Both the position numbers and the translations under genes were made by a program. From positions 62,001 through 126,000 of the forward strand of contig JBJXDY010000027.1 of assembly GCA_046154965.1 (NCBI GenBank): a stretch of DNA of 64,000 nt, read 5' to 3'. The stretch is from DATKFM01 sp046154965. GTDB lineage: Bacteria > Pseudomonadota > Alphaproteobacteria > Dongiales > Dongiaceae. This document shows, one piece after another, positions 48,903 through 59,652 of this stretch; position 1 is the first letter of the stretch; each line of letters opens with the position of its first letter. A model generated the notes under the pieces. The model made no database searches, was not told the origin of the DNA, and was given only the letters and a program-made list of their open reading frames with translations.

Positions 48903-51408
48903 TCCAGATATCCCGGGCATACTCCCTGATCGTGCGATCGCTGGAGAACCAGCCCATATTGGCGGTATTGCGGATGGTCTTGTCGGCCCAGAGCGCGCGG
49001 TCGCTCCACAGGGCGTCGACCTTGCGCTGCGCCGCGGCATAGCCGGCGAAATCGGCTGCGACCATGAACCAGTCGCTGTTGTAGAGACTGTCCACGAGGC
49101 TGCGGAAGCGTCCGGCGTCGCCGGGCGAGAACACCCCGCCGCCGACCGCCTCCAGCACGCCTTTCAATTCGCCTGACTGCTCGATGACCTGCCGCGGGTC
49201 ATAGCCGGTGCTGCGGCGCTCGGCCACCTCATCCGCCGTCAATCCGAAGATGACGATATTGTCCGCGCCCACATGCTCGCGGATCTCCACATTGGCGCCA
49301 TCCGGGGTGCCGATGGTCAGCGCGCCGTTCAGCGCGAATTTCATGTTGCCGGTGCCCGAGGCCTCCATGCCCGCCGTCGAAATCTGCTCCGAGAGATCGG
49401 CGCCCGGCACGATCACTTCCGCCAGGCTCACATTGTAGTTGGGGATGAAGATCACCTTCAGCAGGCCGCGCACCGCCGGATCGCGGTTGATGATCGCTCC
49501 CACATCGTTGATCAGCTTGATGATCGACTTTGCCTGCATGTAGTTGGCCGCGGCCTTGCCGGCGAAGATCTTAACCCGCGGCACCCAGTTGCGGTCGGGA
49601 TGGGCGCGGATGGCATTGTATTGCGCGATCGCTTCCAGAACGTTGAGCAGCTGGCGTTTGTATTCGTGGATGCGCTTGATCTGCACGTCGAACAGCGCGG
49701 CGGGATCGATGGGGATGCCCAGCCGCTGCGCGATCAGATTCGCCAGCTTCACCTTGTTGGCATGCTTCACCTGGGCAAAGCGCTCCTGGAACGCCGGGTC
49801 GCCGGCCACGCGCTCCAGCTCCTTCAGCGCATCCACATCGTCCCGCAACCGCTCGCCGACGGTCTCGCAGAGCAGCCGCGTCAGGCCCGGATTCACCTGC
49901 TGCAGCCAGCGCCGCGGCGTGATGCCATTGGTCTTGTTGTTGATGCGCCCGGGATAGAGGGCGTTCAGATGCTTGAATACCGTCACCTTCATCAGGTCGG
50001 TGTGCAGCGCCGAGACGCCATTCACTTTGTGCGAACCGACGAAGGCCAGCTGCCCCATGCGCACCCGGCCGCCGTCATGCTCGCCGATCAGAGACACCGC
50101 CGACAGCGTCTCGCCGTCGCCATGGCCGCCCGCCCGCGCCTCCTCGATCAGCTTGCTGTTGATGGCATAGACGATCTGCATGTGCCGGGGCAGCAGCCGT
50201 TCGAACAGATGGATCGGCCAGCTCTCCAGCGCCTCCGGCAGCAGCGTGTGATTGGTGTAGGAGGTGGTGGCGCGTACGATATCCCAGGCCTCGTCGAAGG
50301 CGATACCCTGGGTATCCATCAAAAGCCGCATCAGCTCCGCCACGGCAATCGCCGGATGGGTGTCGTTGAGCTGGATCGCGGCCTTGTCGGCGAGGTTGCG
50401 CGCATCCGCGAACTGCTGCAGATGCCGGCGCAGCAGATCCTGCAGCGACGCCGAGGTGAAGAAATACTCCTGCCGCAGCCGTAGCTCCTGTCCGGCCGGC
50501 GTCGCATCGGACGGATAGAGCACCCGGGTGATGCTCTCGGCCCGGGTGCGTTCCTGCAGCGCGCCCACATGGTCGCCGCTGTTAAAGGCATCGAGCTGGA
50601 TCGGATCGAGCGCCCGCGCGCTCCAGAGCCGCAGCGTGTTCACCCGTACGCCGCGCCAGCCGACGATCGGCGTGTCGAAGGCGATGGCCAGCACCGTTTC
50701 GCCCGGCCGCCAGACAAACTTCACGCGGCCATCGGTCTCGCTCGTGGCATCGACGGCGCCGCCGAATCCCACTTCGTAGGAATACTCTCGGCGCTCGAAC
50801 TCCCAGGGATTGCCATGTACCAGCCAATCCTCCGGCAGCTCCACCTGGGAGCCGTCGATGATCTTCTGCCGGAACAGGCCGTGATCGTAGCGGATGCCGT
50901 AGCCATAGGCGGGAATGCCCACCGTCGCCATGCTCTCCATGAAGCAGGCCGCCAGCCGTCCCAGCCCGCCATTGCCCAGCGCCGCATCGAGCTCGAGCTC
51001 GGCGATGACATCGAGATCGACGCCCTGCCGCTGCAACGCCGCACGCACGGTGTCCGCAAGCCCGAGATTGCTGATGGCGTCCCGCAGCAGCCGCCCGATC
51101 AGGAATTCCAGGGACAGATAGCAGACCCGCTTGCGCCCGGAGTGATAGGTGTCGCGGGTCGACGCCATCCAGCGGTCGATCACATGGTCGCGCACGGCCA
51201 GGATGGTCGCCGCCAGCCAGTCATGGTTGCGGGCGACGATGGGATCCTTGCCGATTTCATAGGTCAGCTTGCGCAGGATCTCGGCGCTGAAACCCGCCGG
51301 CTGGCTCGTGGGGGCCGGCGCCAGCCGCAGCGCGGACTTTGTCTCCTCCCGCTTGGACGCGGCCTCGGTGCCCTTGCCGTTGCGGTCGTTGTCGTAGGGA
51401 CTGTTCAT
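48886..51408 (-). CDS. glgP: Glycogen phosphorylase
   Basis: An 840-residue GT35 phosphorylase releasing glucose-1-phosphate. The PLP Lys is in EASGTGNMKFALNGALTIGT; the phosphate/PLP region includes KRIHEYKRQLLNVL. About 50 poorly conserved N-terminal residues precede the family start. Both glycogen synthesis and breakdown genes share this operon, so control of flux must be largely enzymatic. Confidence 0.96.
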   Translation of the reverse strand: MNSPYDNDRNGKGTEAASKREETKSALRLAPAPTSQPAGFSAEILRKLTYEIGKDPIVARNHDWLAATILAVRDHVIDRWMASTRDTYHSGRKRVCYLSLEFLIGRLLRDAISNLGLADTVRAALQRQGVDLDVIAELELDAALGNGGLGRLAACFMESMATVGIPAYGYGIRYDHGLFRQKIIDGSQVELPEDWLVHGNPWEFERREYSYEVGFGGAVDATSETDGRVKFVWRPGETVLAIAFDTPIVGWRGVRVNTLRLWSARALDPIQLDAFNSGDHVGALQERTRAESITRVLYPSDATPAGQELRLRQEYFFTSASLQDLLRRHLQQFADARNLADKAAIQLNDTHPAIAVAELMRLLMDTQGIAFDEAWDIVRATTSYTNHTLLPEALESWPIHLFERLLPRHMQIVYAINSKLIEEARAGGHGDGETLSAVSLIGEHDGGRVRMGQLAFVGSHKVNGVSALHTDLMKVTVFKHLNALYPGRINNKTNGITPRRWLQQVNPGLTRLLCETVGERLRDDVDALKELERVAGDPAFQERFAQVKHANKVKLANLIAQRLGIPIDPAALFDVQIKRIHEYKRQLLNVLEAIAQYNAIRAHPDRNWVPRVKIFAGKAAANYMQAKSIIKLINDVGAIINRDPAVRGLLKVIFIPNYNVSLAEVIVPGADLSEQISTAGMEASGTGNMKFALNGALTIGTPDGANVEIREHVGADNIVIFGLTADEVAERRSTGYDPRQVIEQSGELKGVLEAVGGGVFSPGDAGRFRSLVDSLYNSDWFMVAADFAGYAAAQRKVDALWSDRALWADKTIRNTANMGWFSSDRTIREYARDIWNVPTS

Positions 51409-51416
51409 GTCGATTT

Positions 51417-53072
<1,656 letters not shown>

Positions 53073-53082
53073 CGGCCCGCCC

Positions 53083-54042
53083 TCAATGCGCTTTGATGCC
53101 GGCCATGACGGCGGCGACATCCGCCGAGGTCGGCAGATCCGCGCCGCGCCGGCTGCAGGTGATGGAGGAGGCGACGACGGCATAGTTGAGCACGGAGCCC
53201 AGCTTCTCGGCCGTCAGCCCGCCGATGCGCTTCAGGGAGAGAAGCCCCGCCGTGCGCAATCCCGTCAGCAGTGCGGCGCTGAAGGTGTCGCCGGCGCCCA
53301 CCGTATCCACCACTTTGACATCGCGGCCGGGTACTTCGATCGTCTTGTCACCGAGGAATGCAAGCGCGCCCGCGCCGCCGCGGGTGACCACGACGAAGGA
53401 AGGTCCCTGGGTCAGCCAGTCCCGCGCCACATCGGCGATGGCGGCCTCCGCACCATAAACCGTGGCGATATCCTCTTCGCTGGCCTTGACGATGGTGGCC
53501 GTGCGCAGGAACTGGCGGAACTGGGTCGGCCAGTCATTGAGATCGCCGATGACGGTCGGCCGGATATTGGGATCGAGGAAGATCACCCGCTGCCCCGTTT
53601 CGCGCTGCGCCAACGCCAGATAAGCTTCGGCGACCGGCTGCACGATCAGCGTATAGGAGCCGAATGTTACGGCTTCGATTTCCGGCGCCAACTCGGGTTT
53701 CAGGTCGGCGACGGTGATGCTACGGTCGGCGGCGCCCTCGCCATGAAATGAGTATTGCGGCTGCCCGCCCGCATCGGTCGCGACGACGCTGATGGTGGTC
53801 AGCCGCGGCGTCCGCATCGCGTAGTCCAGTTTCACGTTCTCCTTGATCAGCAGATCGGTGAGCAGACGGCCGAAACGGTCGGTGGAAAGCCCGGTGCAGA
53901 GCGCCGAAGGACAGCCGAGCCGCGACAACCCGATCGCGACATTGAAAGGCGAGCCGCCGGCGACCGCCTCGGCCTTCAGCCGCGCGCCATTCTCGCCCAG
54001 CACGAACAGATCCACCAGCGCTTCGCCGCAAACCAGGATCAT
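53083..54042 (-). CDS. PfkB-family carbohydrate kinase, probable fructokinase
   Basis: A 319-residue ribokinase-fold kinase with GEALVDLFV at the start, the GGSPFNVAIGLSRLG substrate loop and the anion-hole/catalytic motif VVDTVGAGDTFSAALL near 260. Fructokinases of this type give fructose-6-phosphate, which the adjacent isomerase converts to glucose-6-phosphate. The start at 54042, preceded by GGGGAGAG, is chosen over the longer frame. It sits between a ROK regulator and pgi, consistent with sugar-induced control. Other hexose substrates are possible. Confidence 0.86.
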   Translation of the reverse strand: MILVCGEALVDLFVLGENGARLKAEAVAGGSPFNVAIGLSRLGCPSALCTGLSTDRFGRLLTDLLIKENVKLDYAMRTPRLTTISVVATDAGGQPQYSFHGEGAADRSITVADLKPELAPEIEAVTFGSYTLIVQPVAEAYLALAQRETGQRVIFLDPNIRPTVIGDLNDWPTQFRQFLRTATIVKASEEDIATVYGAEAAIADVARDWLTQGPSFVVVTRGGAGALAFLGDKTIEVPGRDVKVVDTVGAGDTFSAALLTGLRTAGLLSLKRIGGLTAEKLGSVLNYAVVASSITCSRRGADLPTSADVAAVMAGIKAH

Positions 54043-54076
54043 GACGGCCGCTCTCCCCGGGTCAGGCTCGCCGGCA

Positions 54077-55342
54077 TCAGGCAGCATCCTCCTTGAACAG
54101 GACGTCGCGGTCGATCGCGAAGTTCGACAGCAGCGGCACGCTGGCCGCACCCATCACCCGGGCATCGCCGCCGATCGTGCCTTCGATGATGGCGAAAGGC
54201 GACACACCCTGCCGGTCGAGTTCCGCAAGCTTTGCCCGGGTCGCGACGATGAGTCTCTGCCTGACCCGACCGGGCATCGCGCCGTCGATGATGACAGCCT
54301 CACAATCAATCACTGCGACGGTCGAGAGCGCCGCCGTGGCAAGCGCCGCCGCCGCTTCATCGATCCACTCATTCAGCGGTGCGCCGAGATTCGCCCAGCC
54401 GCTGCCGTTCTGCCACAGCATCATGGGATCCTGATGCTGCGCCGCCAGCTTCTTCTCCAGCACATAGAGCGAGGCGCTGCGGATGAGCTGTTGCGGGCGG
54501 CCCTTGGCTGATGGCGCGGGCACGGCCATGGAGCCGAGCGCGCCCGCATTGCCGTTGCGGCCCTGATAGAGGCTGCCGTTCAGCACAATGCCGCCGCCGA
54601 CGAACGAGCCGACGAAGAAATACACATAGTCGCGATAGCGGCTGCCGATGCCGAAGGTCAGCTCCGCCGCGCAGGCCGCGGTCGCGTCATTGCAGAGATA
54701 GACCGGGCCGGCGAATGTCTTGGCGATCTGCTCCCTGATATCGAAGCTGCGCCACTCCTCCAGCACATCGTGGGGCGCGCCGACTTCGCTCTCCCAGTTC
54801 CAGATCTCGAAGGGGGCGGCGATGCCGACGCCGCAGATGCGCGACGCCTGCGCGGGGGCAAGCTCGCCGGTGATGATGTCGAAGCCTTCGGAGAAGAGCC
54901 GCATGGTGTCCTGGGGCGTCGGATAGCGATAGGCATAGCGCATCGTGCCGCGCACGCCACCGGCGAGATCCAGCAGCATGAGATCGGCGCTGCGGCGGCC
55001 GATCTTCAAGCCGACGGAAAACGCGCCGTCGGGATTCAGCGACAGCGGCACCGGCGGCTGGCCGATCTGGCCCTTCTTCGGTTTTTCCTTCAGCAGCAGG
55101 CCGTCGGCCTCCAGCTGCTTGATGATGATCGATACCGTCTGCGCCGAAAGCCCGGTGAGGCGCGCGATCTCGGCCTTGGGCAGGCGGCCATGGCGGCGGA
55201 TCAGGGACAGTGCCAGGCGCTCATTGTACAGACGCACACCGCTCTGATTGGTGCCGCGGGTCGGGTCGGCCCGGCGCGCCGGCCTGGCGCCGCTCCAGTC
55301 ATGTTTGCCGGAAGTGCCGCGGAGCGCTGACATTGCCTGCAT
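54077..55342 (-). CDS. ROK-family transcriptional repressor
   Basis: A 421-residue NagC/Mlc/XylR-type regulator. An N-terminal winged HTH (RRHGRLPKAEIARLTGLSAQ, TVSIIIKQLEADGLL) is followed by a ROK sugar-binding domain with DATAACAAELTFGIG and VGSFVGGGIVLNGSLYQG. The usual ROK zinc-binding CxxGxxGC motif is not evident. It is the first gene of the sugar-kinase/pgi/glycogen group, 34 bp before the kinase, and probably represses it in the absence of a sugar. Palindromes upstream are candidate operators. Confidence 0.9.
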   Translation of the reverse strand: MQAMSALRGTSGKHDWSGARPARRADPTRGTNQSGVRLYNERLALSLIRRHGRLPKAEIARLTGLSAQTVSIIIKQLEADGLLLKEKPKKGQIGQPPVPLSLNPDGAFSVGLKIGRRSADLMLLDLAGGVRGTMRYAYRYPTPQDTMRLFSEGFDIITGELAPAQASRICGVGIAAPFEIWNWESEVGAPHDVLEEWRSFDIREQIAKTFAGPVYLCNDATAACAAELTFGIGSRYRDYVYFFVGSFVGGGIVLNGSLYQGRNGNAGALGSMAVPAPSAKGRPQQLIRSASLYVLEKKLAAQHQDPMMLWQNGSGWANLGAPLNEWIDEAAAALATAALSTVAVIDCEAVIIDGAMPGRVRQRLIVATRAKLAELDRQGVSPFAIIEGTIGGDARVMGAASVPLLSNFAIDRDVLFKEDAA

Positions 55343-55352
55343 CGATCCAATT

Positions 55353-55364
55353 TGTTGGTAAACA
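55353..55364. promoter_or_regulatory. Palindrome TGTTGGTAAACA just upstream of the ROK gene
   Basis: Half-sites TGTT and AACA separated by four bases, 11 bp upstream of the ROK start. The position would block transcription or translation initiation if bound, so an autoregulatory operator is possible. The half-sites are short and weak on their own. Confidence 0.28.
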
Positions 55365-55424
55365 TAGGAAAAAATGATATCTGGATCACCTGATTACGCC
55401 ATGATGGCGGCAACGCGATAGATT

Positions 55425-55459
55425 GTCAATAAATAAATCAAAGTGATTTAATTATTGAC
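55425..55459. promoter_or_regulatory. 35-bp AT-rich near-perfect palindrome upstream of the ROK regulator gene
   Basis: Two 16-bp arms, GTCAATAAATAAATCA and TGATTTAATTATTGAC, match as inverted repeats at 15 of 16 positions, around a 3-bp centre AAG. It lies 83-117 bp upstream of the ROK gene and is strikingly AT-rich against the GC-rich surroundings. The arrangement suits a large dimeric-regulator operator. A small repeat element is also possible. Confidence 0.5.
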
Positions 55460-55477
55460 GTCATGATTGAGACGCCG

Positions 55478-56534
55478 CTGGAGCGTGATTCCATCAGGCT
55501 AAAGCGTATCCGGAGTTTGTGAAGCAGTTGGCGCATTCTGCTGGGGAGAGGCGTCGAGGAGCTGTTCGATGCCGCGCCAGGTTGTTTCGATGGTGCGGGC
55601 ATCGAGCTTGCGCAGGAGCGTCCTGAAGCTTGGCGACGACCTCTTCGATCGGGGTGAGGTCCGGGGAGTAGGCCGGCAGGAACAGGGGTTTGGCGCCCAC
55701 AGCGCGAATGGCCCGAGAGATCGCCTGCCGTTTGTGGCTACCGAGGTTGTCCATGATGACCACGTCGCCCGGCCGGAGGGTTGGAACGAGCATTTGCTCG
55801 ACATAGGCCAGAAAGCTGCGACCGTTGATCGGGCCATCGATCACGCACGGCGCCTCGATGCGGTTCCAGCGCAGCGCGGCCAGGAATGCGAGCGTGCGCC
55901 AGCGCCCGCGCGGGACTTTGGCCACCAGCCGATCGCCGCATCGGCAACGGCCATGAAGGCGTGTCATATTGGTCTTCGCCCAGGCCTCGTCGATGAAGAC
56001 CAGGCGTTTGGGGTCAATCCGGCCTTGATACTTCTTTCACTGCGCCCGCCGGCGCGCAACGTCGCGGCGATCTTGTTCGGCGGCGTGCAGGCTTTTTTTT
56101 GAACGTCAGTCGCTCGGCGCGAAAGAAGGTCCAGATCGCCTTCAGGCTCACCTGTATCCCGCGGTCCGCCAGTTCGCCCTGGACAGCCCGCAGCGTCAGA
56201 TCCGGCTGTGCTGCATTCCGCTCCAGCAGCCAGGCCCGTTCACCCGCCCGCCGCAATGGCCGGTTCCGCCAGCCCATCGGCGAGGCCGCAGCGCTGCCCG
56301 TCCGCCGCTTGCGCTGCGACCACTTCACCACACTCGCAACGCTCACCTCGAACAGCCGGGCCGTCTGCCGGCAGCTTCGGCCACCCTCAACCGAGGCAAC
56401 TACCCGATCGCGCAGATCAAGAGAATAGGGTCGTGACATCGATGCTGGCCGCCACCCCAGTCAGCATTTTGAATCACAAATGACCGTTTCGGGGAATCCC
56501 CCAAGCGATTCACACTTCAGGAGACCCGCTCTAG
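55478..56534 (-). mobile_element. Degenerate IS630-family insertion sequence
   Basis: An element of about 1.06 kb around a broken IS630 transposase. The outer ends show related imperfect inverted repeats, CTGGAGCGTGATTCC at 55478 and, on the opposite strand, CTAGAGCGGGTCTCC ending at 56534. The exact ends and any TA duplication are not certain. It separates the ROK/glycogen cluster from the Rieske oxygenase gene. Confidence 0.55.
55494..56439 (-). pseudogene. IS630-family transposase, frameshifted and with internal stop
   Basis: The 5' part (56439 to about 56093) encodes the helix-turn-helix half with SRPYSLDLRDRVVASVEGG and GRSCRQTARLFEVSVASVVK. The 3' part (55967-55494) has the DDE half, with WNRIEAPCVIDGPINGRSF, GDVVIMDNLGSHK and LPAYSPDLTPIEEV. 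The halves meet at an eight-A run (56093-56100), a site at which some IS630 elements shift frame on purpose. Beyond it the shifted frame hits TGA at 56037-56039, where a Trp is expected (RRRAQ-stop-KKYQGRIDPKRLVF). Two more compensating frameshifts alter the tail after EEVVAKLQ. It is inactive. Confidence 0.85.
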
Positions 56535-56720
56535 TGCCGGTAGCAATGAAATTTTTGTGAGATCACCAGCAACTGTGACCCAACCATCAGGCTGTGCTAA
56601 GTAATTGCTTATGCCTTGGGTCGAGCGTCTTGGCGGGGTCACGGTTGGGCGGGTGTTCGCGAAACCCGGCGCTTTGATTCAGTCTGTTTATCTTTTTTGC
56701 AGAGGGACTTGCATCTCACC

Positions 56721-57902
56721 TTGATCCCCATCACGCTGTCCGCCTGGACATACAACAACCAAGAGTTCTTCACGCTCGAGCGCGAGGAGATTTTCCTCAA
56801 GACCTGGCAATTGGTCGGGCATGCGAACGAGTTGAAGCGGCCGGGCGATTTCCTACGCTTCGATCTGTTGGGCGAAAGCGCCATCCTTCTGCGCGACAAG
56901 CAAGGCGGGTTGCACGCCTTCCACAACGTCTGCCGGCATCGTGCCTTCCGCCTGCTTGACGGGCCCGCCGGCAATTGCGGGCGATCAGTGCGCTGTCGCT
57001 ATCACGGCTTTCTCTATGATCTCGATGGCCGGTTGACGGCCGTGCCGGGCGATGACGGTTTCCCGGGGCTCAACAAGAGCGAGTTCGGATTGCGCGAGAT
57101 CGAGATGGAGATTTTTATGGGGCTTATCTTCATCCGCTTCGGCGGCGACGGTCCCTCGATCGCCGAGCAATTCGAGCCCTATCGCGAGGCGCTTGCATTG
57201 TACCGGATCTCCGAAATGGAGCCACTGGGCCGGCACAATCTGATGCCAATAGCGGCCGATTGGAAAGTCGCGGTTGAGAACAACTCGGAGGCCTATCATG
57301 TGCCGTCAGCGCATCCGGGTCTTCAGCGGCTTTATGGGCCGACGTATCGCTACGAAGTGAAACCACTCGGGGTTTCGCATGGCGGCGGACGGCTGCTGGA
57401 CCGCCCCTCGCCAAGTTGGAGCGAGCGTCATTATCTGAAGTTGCTGCCGCCGGTCGAGCATCTGTCTGCGGAACGCCAGCGCTCATGGCTCTACTACAGC
57501 ATGTTCCCAAACCTCGCCTTCGACATCTATCCGGACCAGATCGATTATTTTCAACTGATACCGCTGGCACCCGGGCGTTGTGTCGCTCGCTCACGCGCCT
57601 ACGGGTTGCCCGACGCGCGCCGTGAGATGCGGGCAGTTCGTTGGCTTAATCAGCGGATCAACGCTCAAGTCGGTCGTGAGGACAAGGATCTTGTGGAAGG
57701 TGTGCAGGCAGGGTTGAGTTCGAGCGGATACCGAACTGGTATACTCTCGGCCAAGGAAGTTCGCGTACATCAATTCCAGGATATGATCCGAGCAGCCATC
57801 CCGGTATCGGTTCTGGAGGTGCCGCCAGAGGCGGGCAGCGTAGCCCGTCGAAACCGCGAGTTGGCACTTGAATCACGAAGTCGTATGCGGCTGCAATACT
57901 AG
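56721..57902 (+). CDS. Rieske [2Fe-2S] aromatic-ring-hydroxylating oxygenase alpha subunit
   Basis: An oxygenase large subunit with the Rieske ligands in NVCRHRAF and VRCRYHGF and the mononuclear-iron site NNSEAYHVPSAHPGL. It would oxidise a small organic amine or aromatic compound with a separate reductase, which is not visible nearby. The frame is open from 56616, but no ATG with a good RBS is present; the TTG at 56721 gives about 393 residues, close to the family. The IS630 relic ends about 180 bp upstream, so the native promoter or N-terminus may have been lost. Substrate unknown. Confidence 0.78.
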   Translation: MIPITLSAWTYNNQEFFTLEREEIFLKTWQLVGHANELKRPGDFLRFDLLGESAILLRDKQGGLHAFHNVCRHRAFRLLDGPAGNCGRSVRCRYHGFLYDLDGRLTAVPGDDGFPGLNKSEFGLREIEMEIFMGLIFIRFGGDGPSIAEQFEPYREALALYRISEMEPLGRHNLMPIAADWKVAVENNSEAYHVPSAHPGLQRLYGPTYRYEVKPLGVSHGGGRLLDRPSPSWSERHYLKLLPPVEHLSAERQRSWLYYSMFPNLAFDIYPDQIDYFQLIPLAPGRCVARSRAYGLPDARREMRAVRWLNQRINAQVGREDKDLVEGVQAGLSSSGYRTGILSAKEVRVHQFQDMIRAAIPVSVLEVPPEAGSVARRNRELALESRSRMRLQY

Positions 57903-58036
57903 CTCTAAAGGCTTGAGCCCATTCGACGGATCGAAAATCGCAAACCTGGAGCCAGTGCAGGAAGCTCTAGGTGGGACCGACTTTAGCCAGAGTGAGAAAT
58001 CGCCGCAGGCGTGCGTCGCTAGGAGGATCAGGACTA

Positions 58037-59044
58037 ATGACTGGCAGAATGAATGCAATCGTGGCGACGGCTAAGGGCGGGCCGGAAGTCCTGTTGCCAC
58101 GGGTCGTTCAAATACCCTGGCCGGCCCATAGCGGCGACGTGCTGGTGCGGTTGAAGGCAGCGGCGCTCAATCCCGCCGATGTCTGGTTCCGGAAACTAGG
58201 CGGCTATCTCGACCCCGCCGGTCCATTCATACTTGGCCATGACGGAGCCGGTATCGTCGAGGCGGTTGGCGACGACGTGATCAACGTGAAAGCAGGCGAC
58301 CGCGTCTGTTTCTGCCACGGCGGTATCGGCGGCGCGCTCGGTACCTATGCGGAATTTGCAGTGGTTCCCGGAGATCTGGTGGCAGTCATACCGGCCGAAG
58401 TGGATTTTCTCGTCGCAGCCGCACTGCCGTTGGTGTTCATAACCCTCGCGGAATCACTTTACGATCGGGCCGATCTTAAAGGGGGCGAGTCCGTATTGAT
58501 CCACGCTGGTGCCGGAGGCACCGGTCACATCGGCGTGCAATTGGCCAAGCTGCGCGGTGCGCGAGTCGCGACAACAGTCAGCAACGACAAGAAGGCCGCG
58601 CTGGCGCGAGATCTCGGCTCGGACCTCGCGATTGCCTACCGCGAAAAGGACTTTGTTGCCGCGGCGATGGATTGGACCGCGGGGCGCGGTCTCGATGTGG
58701 CGCTGGACAATGTCGGTGCCGAAATCATGCTTCAGACCTTCAAGGCGATGGCCCCTTATGGCCGAGTCGTGACCCTGATGGGAACGCCGGGCGATACCGC
58801 CGAGACCAACGCGTACAACGGCAACCTCACGATCCACAACGTGATGATGTTGACGCCGATGTGGCTGGGATTGGCGGGCAGGCTGCGCGCCCAAGCCGAG
58901 CATATTCGGCAGGGCCTGGGCCTTGTGGCCGAGGGCAAATTGCGAGTGATCGTAGATCGGGTTTTTCCGCTGAGCGATGCGGCAGCTGCCCACAAGTATC
59001 TTGAGAGCGGTCAGGCAGTCGGCAAGGTTGTGCTCAGCATCTAG
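58037..59044 (+). CDS. Medium-chain dehydrogenase/reductase, quinone oxidoreductase-like
   Basis: A 335-residue zinc-independent MDR protein. It has the N-terminal GroES-like fold (ALNPADVWFRKLGGYLDPAG, GHDGAGIVEAVGDDV) and a Rossmann domain with VLIHAGAGGTGHIGVQLAK, so NAD(P)H is the cofactor. Catalytic-zinc Cys/His ligands are not in place, which favours NADPH:quinone reductase or enoyl reductase-like activity. AGGAGG lies 10 bases before the ATG at 58037, a strong reason to choose it over the longer frame. It follows the Rieske gene by 134 bp. Confidence 0.88.
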   Translation: MTGRMNAIVATAKGGPEVLLPRVVQIPWPAHSGDVLVRLKAAALNPADVWFRKLGGYLDPAGPFILGHDGAGIVEAVGDDVINVKAGDRVCFCHGGIGGALGTYAEFAVVPGDLVAVIPAEVDFLVAAALPLVFITLAESLYDRADLKGGESVLIHAGAGGTGHIGVQLAKLRGARVATTVSNDKKAALARDLGSDLAIAYREKDFVAAAMDWTAGRGLDVALDNVGAEIMLQTFKAMAPYGRVVTLMGTPGDTAETNAYNGNLTIHNVMMLTPMWLGLAGRLRAQAEHIRQGLGLVAEGKLRVIVDRVFPLSDAAAAHKYLESGQAVGKVVLSI

Positions 59045-59652
59045 CCATCCTTGCGGCGCCCCAGATGTGTGCGGGCGTAACAGTACATGGCGCGATATTG
59101 AAGGCCGATCTGGCGCCCGCCAGCGAATCCGGGAGGATGCGCATCGCGAACCGCTCGCCTAGGCATGCCTAGGCCGTCTTGCCCAAGAATCACAGGCAAT
59201 TCTCTGTTCCCTGCGGATGACCTGACCTGCCACGGACCTGGCCAAATCGTCGCAGAATGCCCAATGCGGTCGAATAACTATCTCCGAGTTCGCGCAAGCC
59301 AAGAAACAAGACAACCCCGCATTTCGCAACGGTGATTCACAGTAGTAACGCCGGCAAAGTTTCTTTTCGTGCCTCCGCCTCACCGGCGAGTTTTCGACAG
59401 TATCGGCCCGAACCAGACAAACGAGCACCTCGATGCCAGGATCAGGGCTGTCCAGTTAGCCCGTCGGCCCCGGGTTGCCGATCGTGCGCAAGATTGTCGG
59501 GCCGAATGGCAACGCCTTCGAGATCGAACGTAAGATCGTTGAGAGCACGACTTTCACGGTCTGGCTGCCACGCCTGTCCGCTGCCGCTGACGCGGTGAAC
59601 TTTACATAGGCTCTGGAAACCGGCCTGGCGTAGCTTCGAGCGCCCGCCAACT
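59045..59652. other. About 600-bp region without a recognised gene
   Basis: Several short ORFs cross this interval on both strands, but none has a recognisable family, a good RBS and consistent codon use. It lies downstream of the binding-protein gene on the minus strand. Transport genes that would normally follow it are absent, so this could be where they were lost. No clear relic is readable. Confidence 0.35.

Noticed and set aside
55494..56439. An active IS630 element using programmed frameshifting at the A8 run
   Set aside because: Even after the shift, an in-frame TGA replaces a Trp codon, and the C-terminal region has two further frameshifts.
59159..59598. Short ORFs on both strands between the MDR gene and the PotD-like gene
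   Set aside because: No family, no consistent codon use and no credible RBS.
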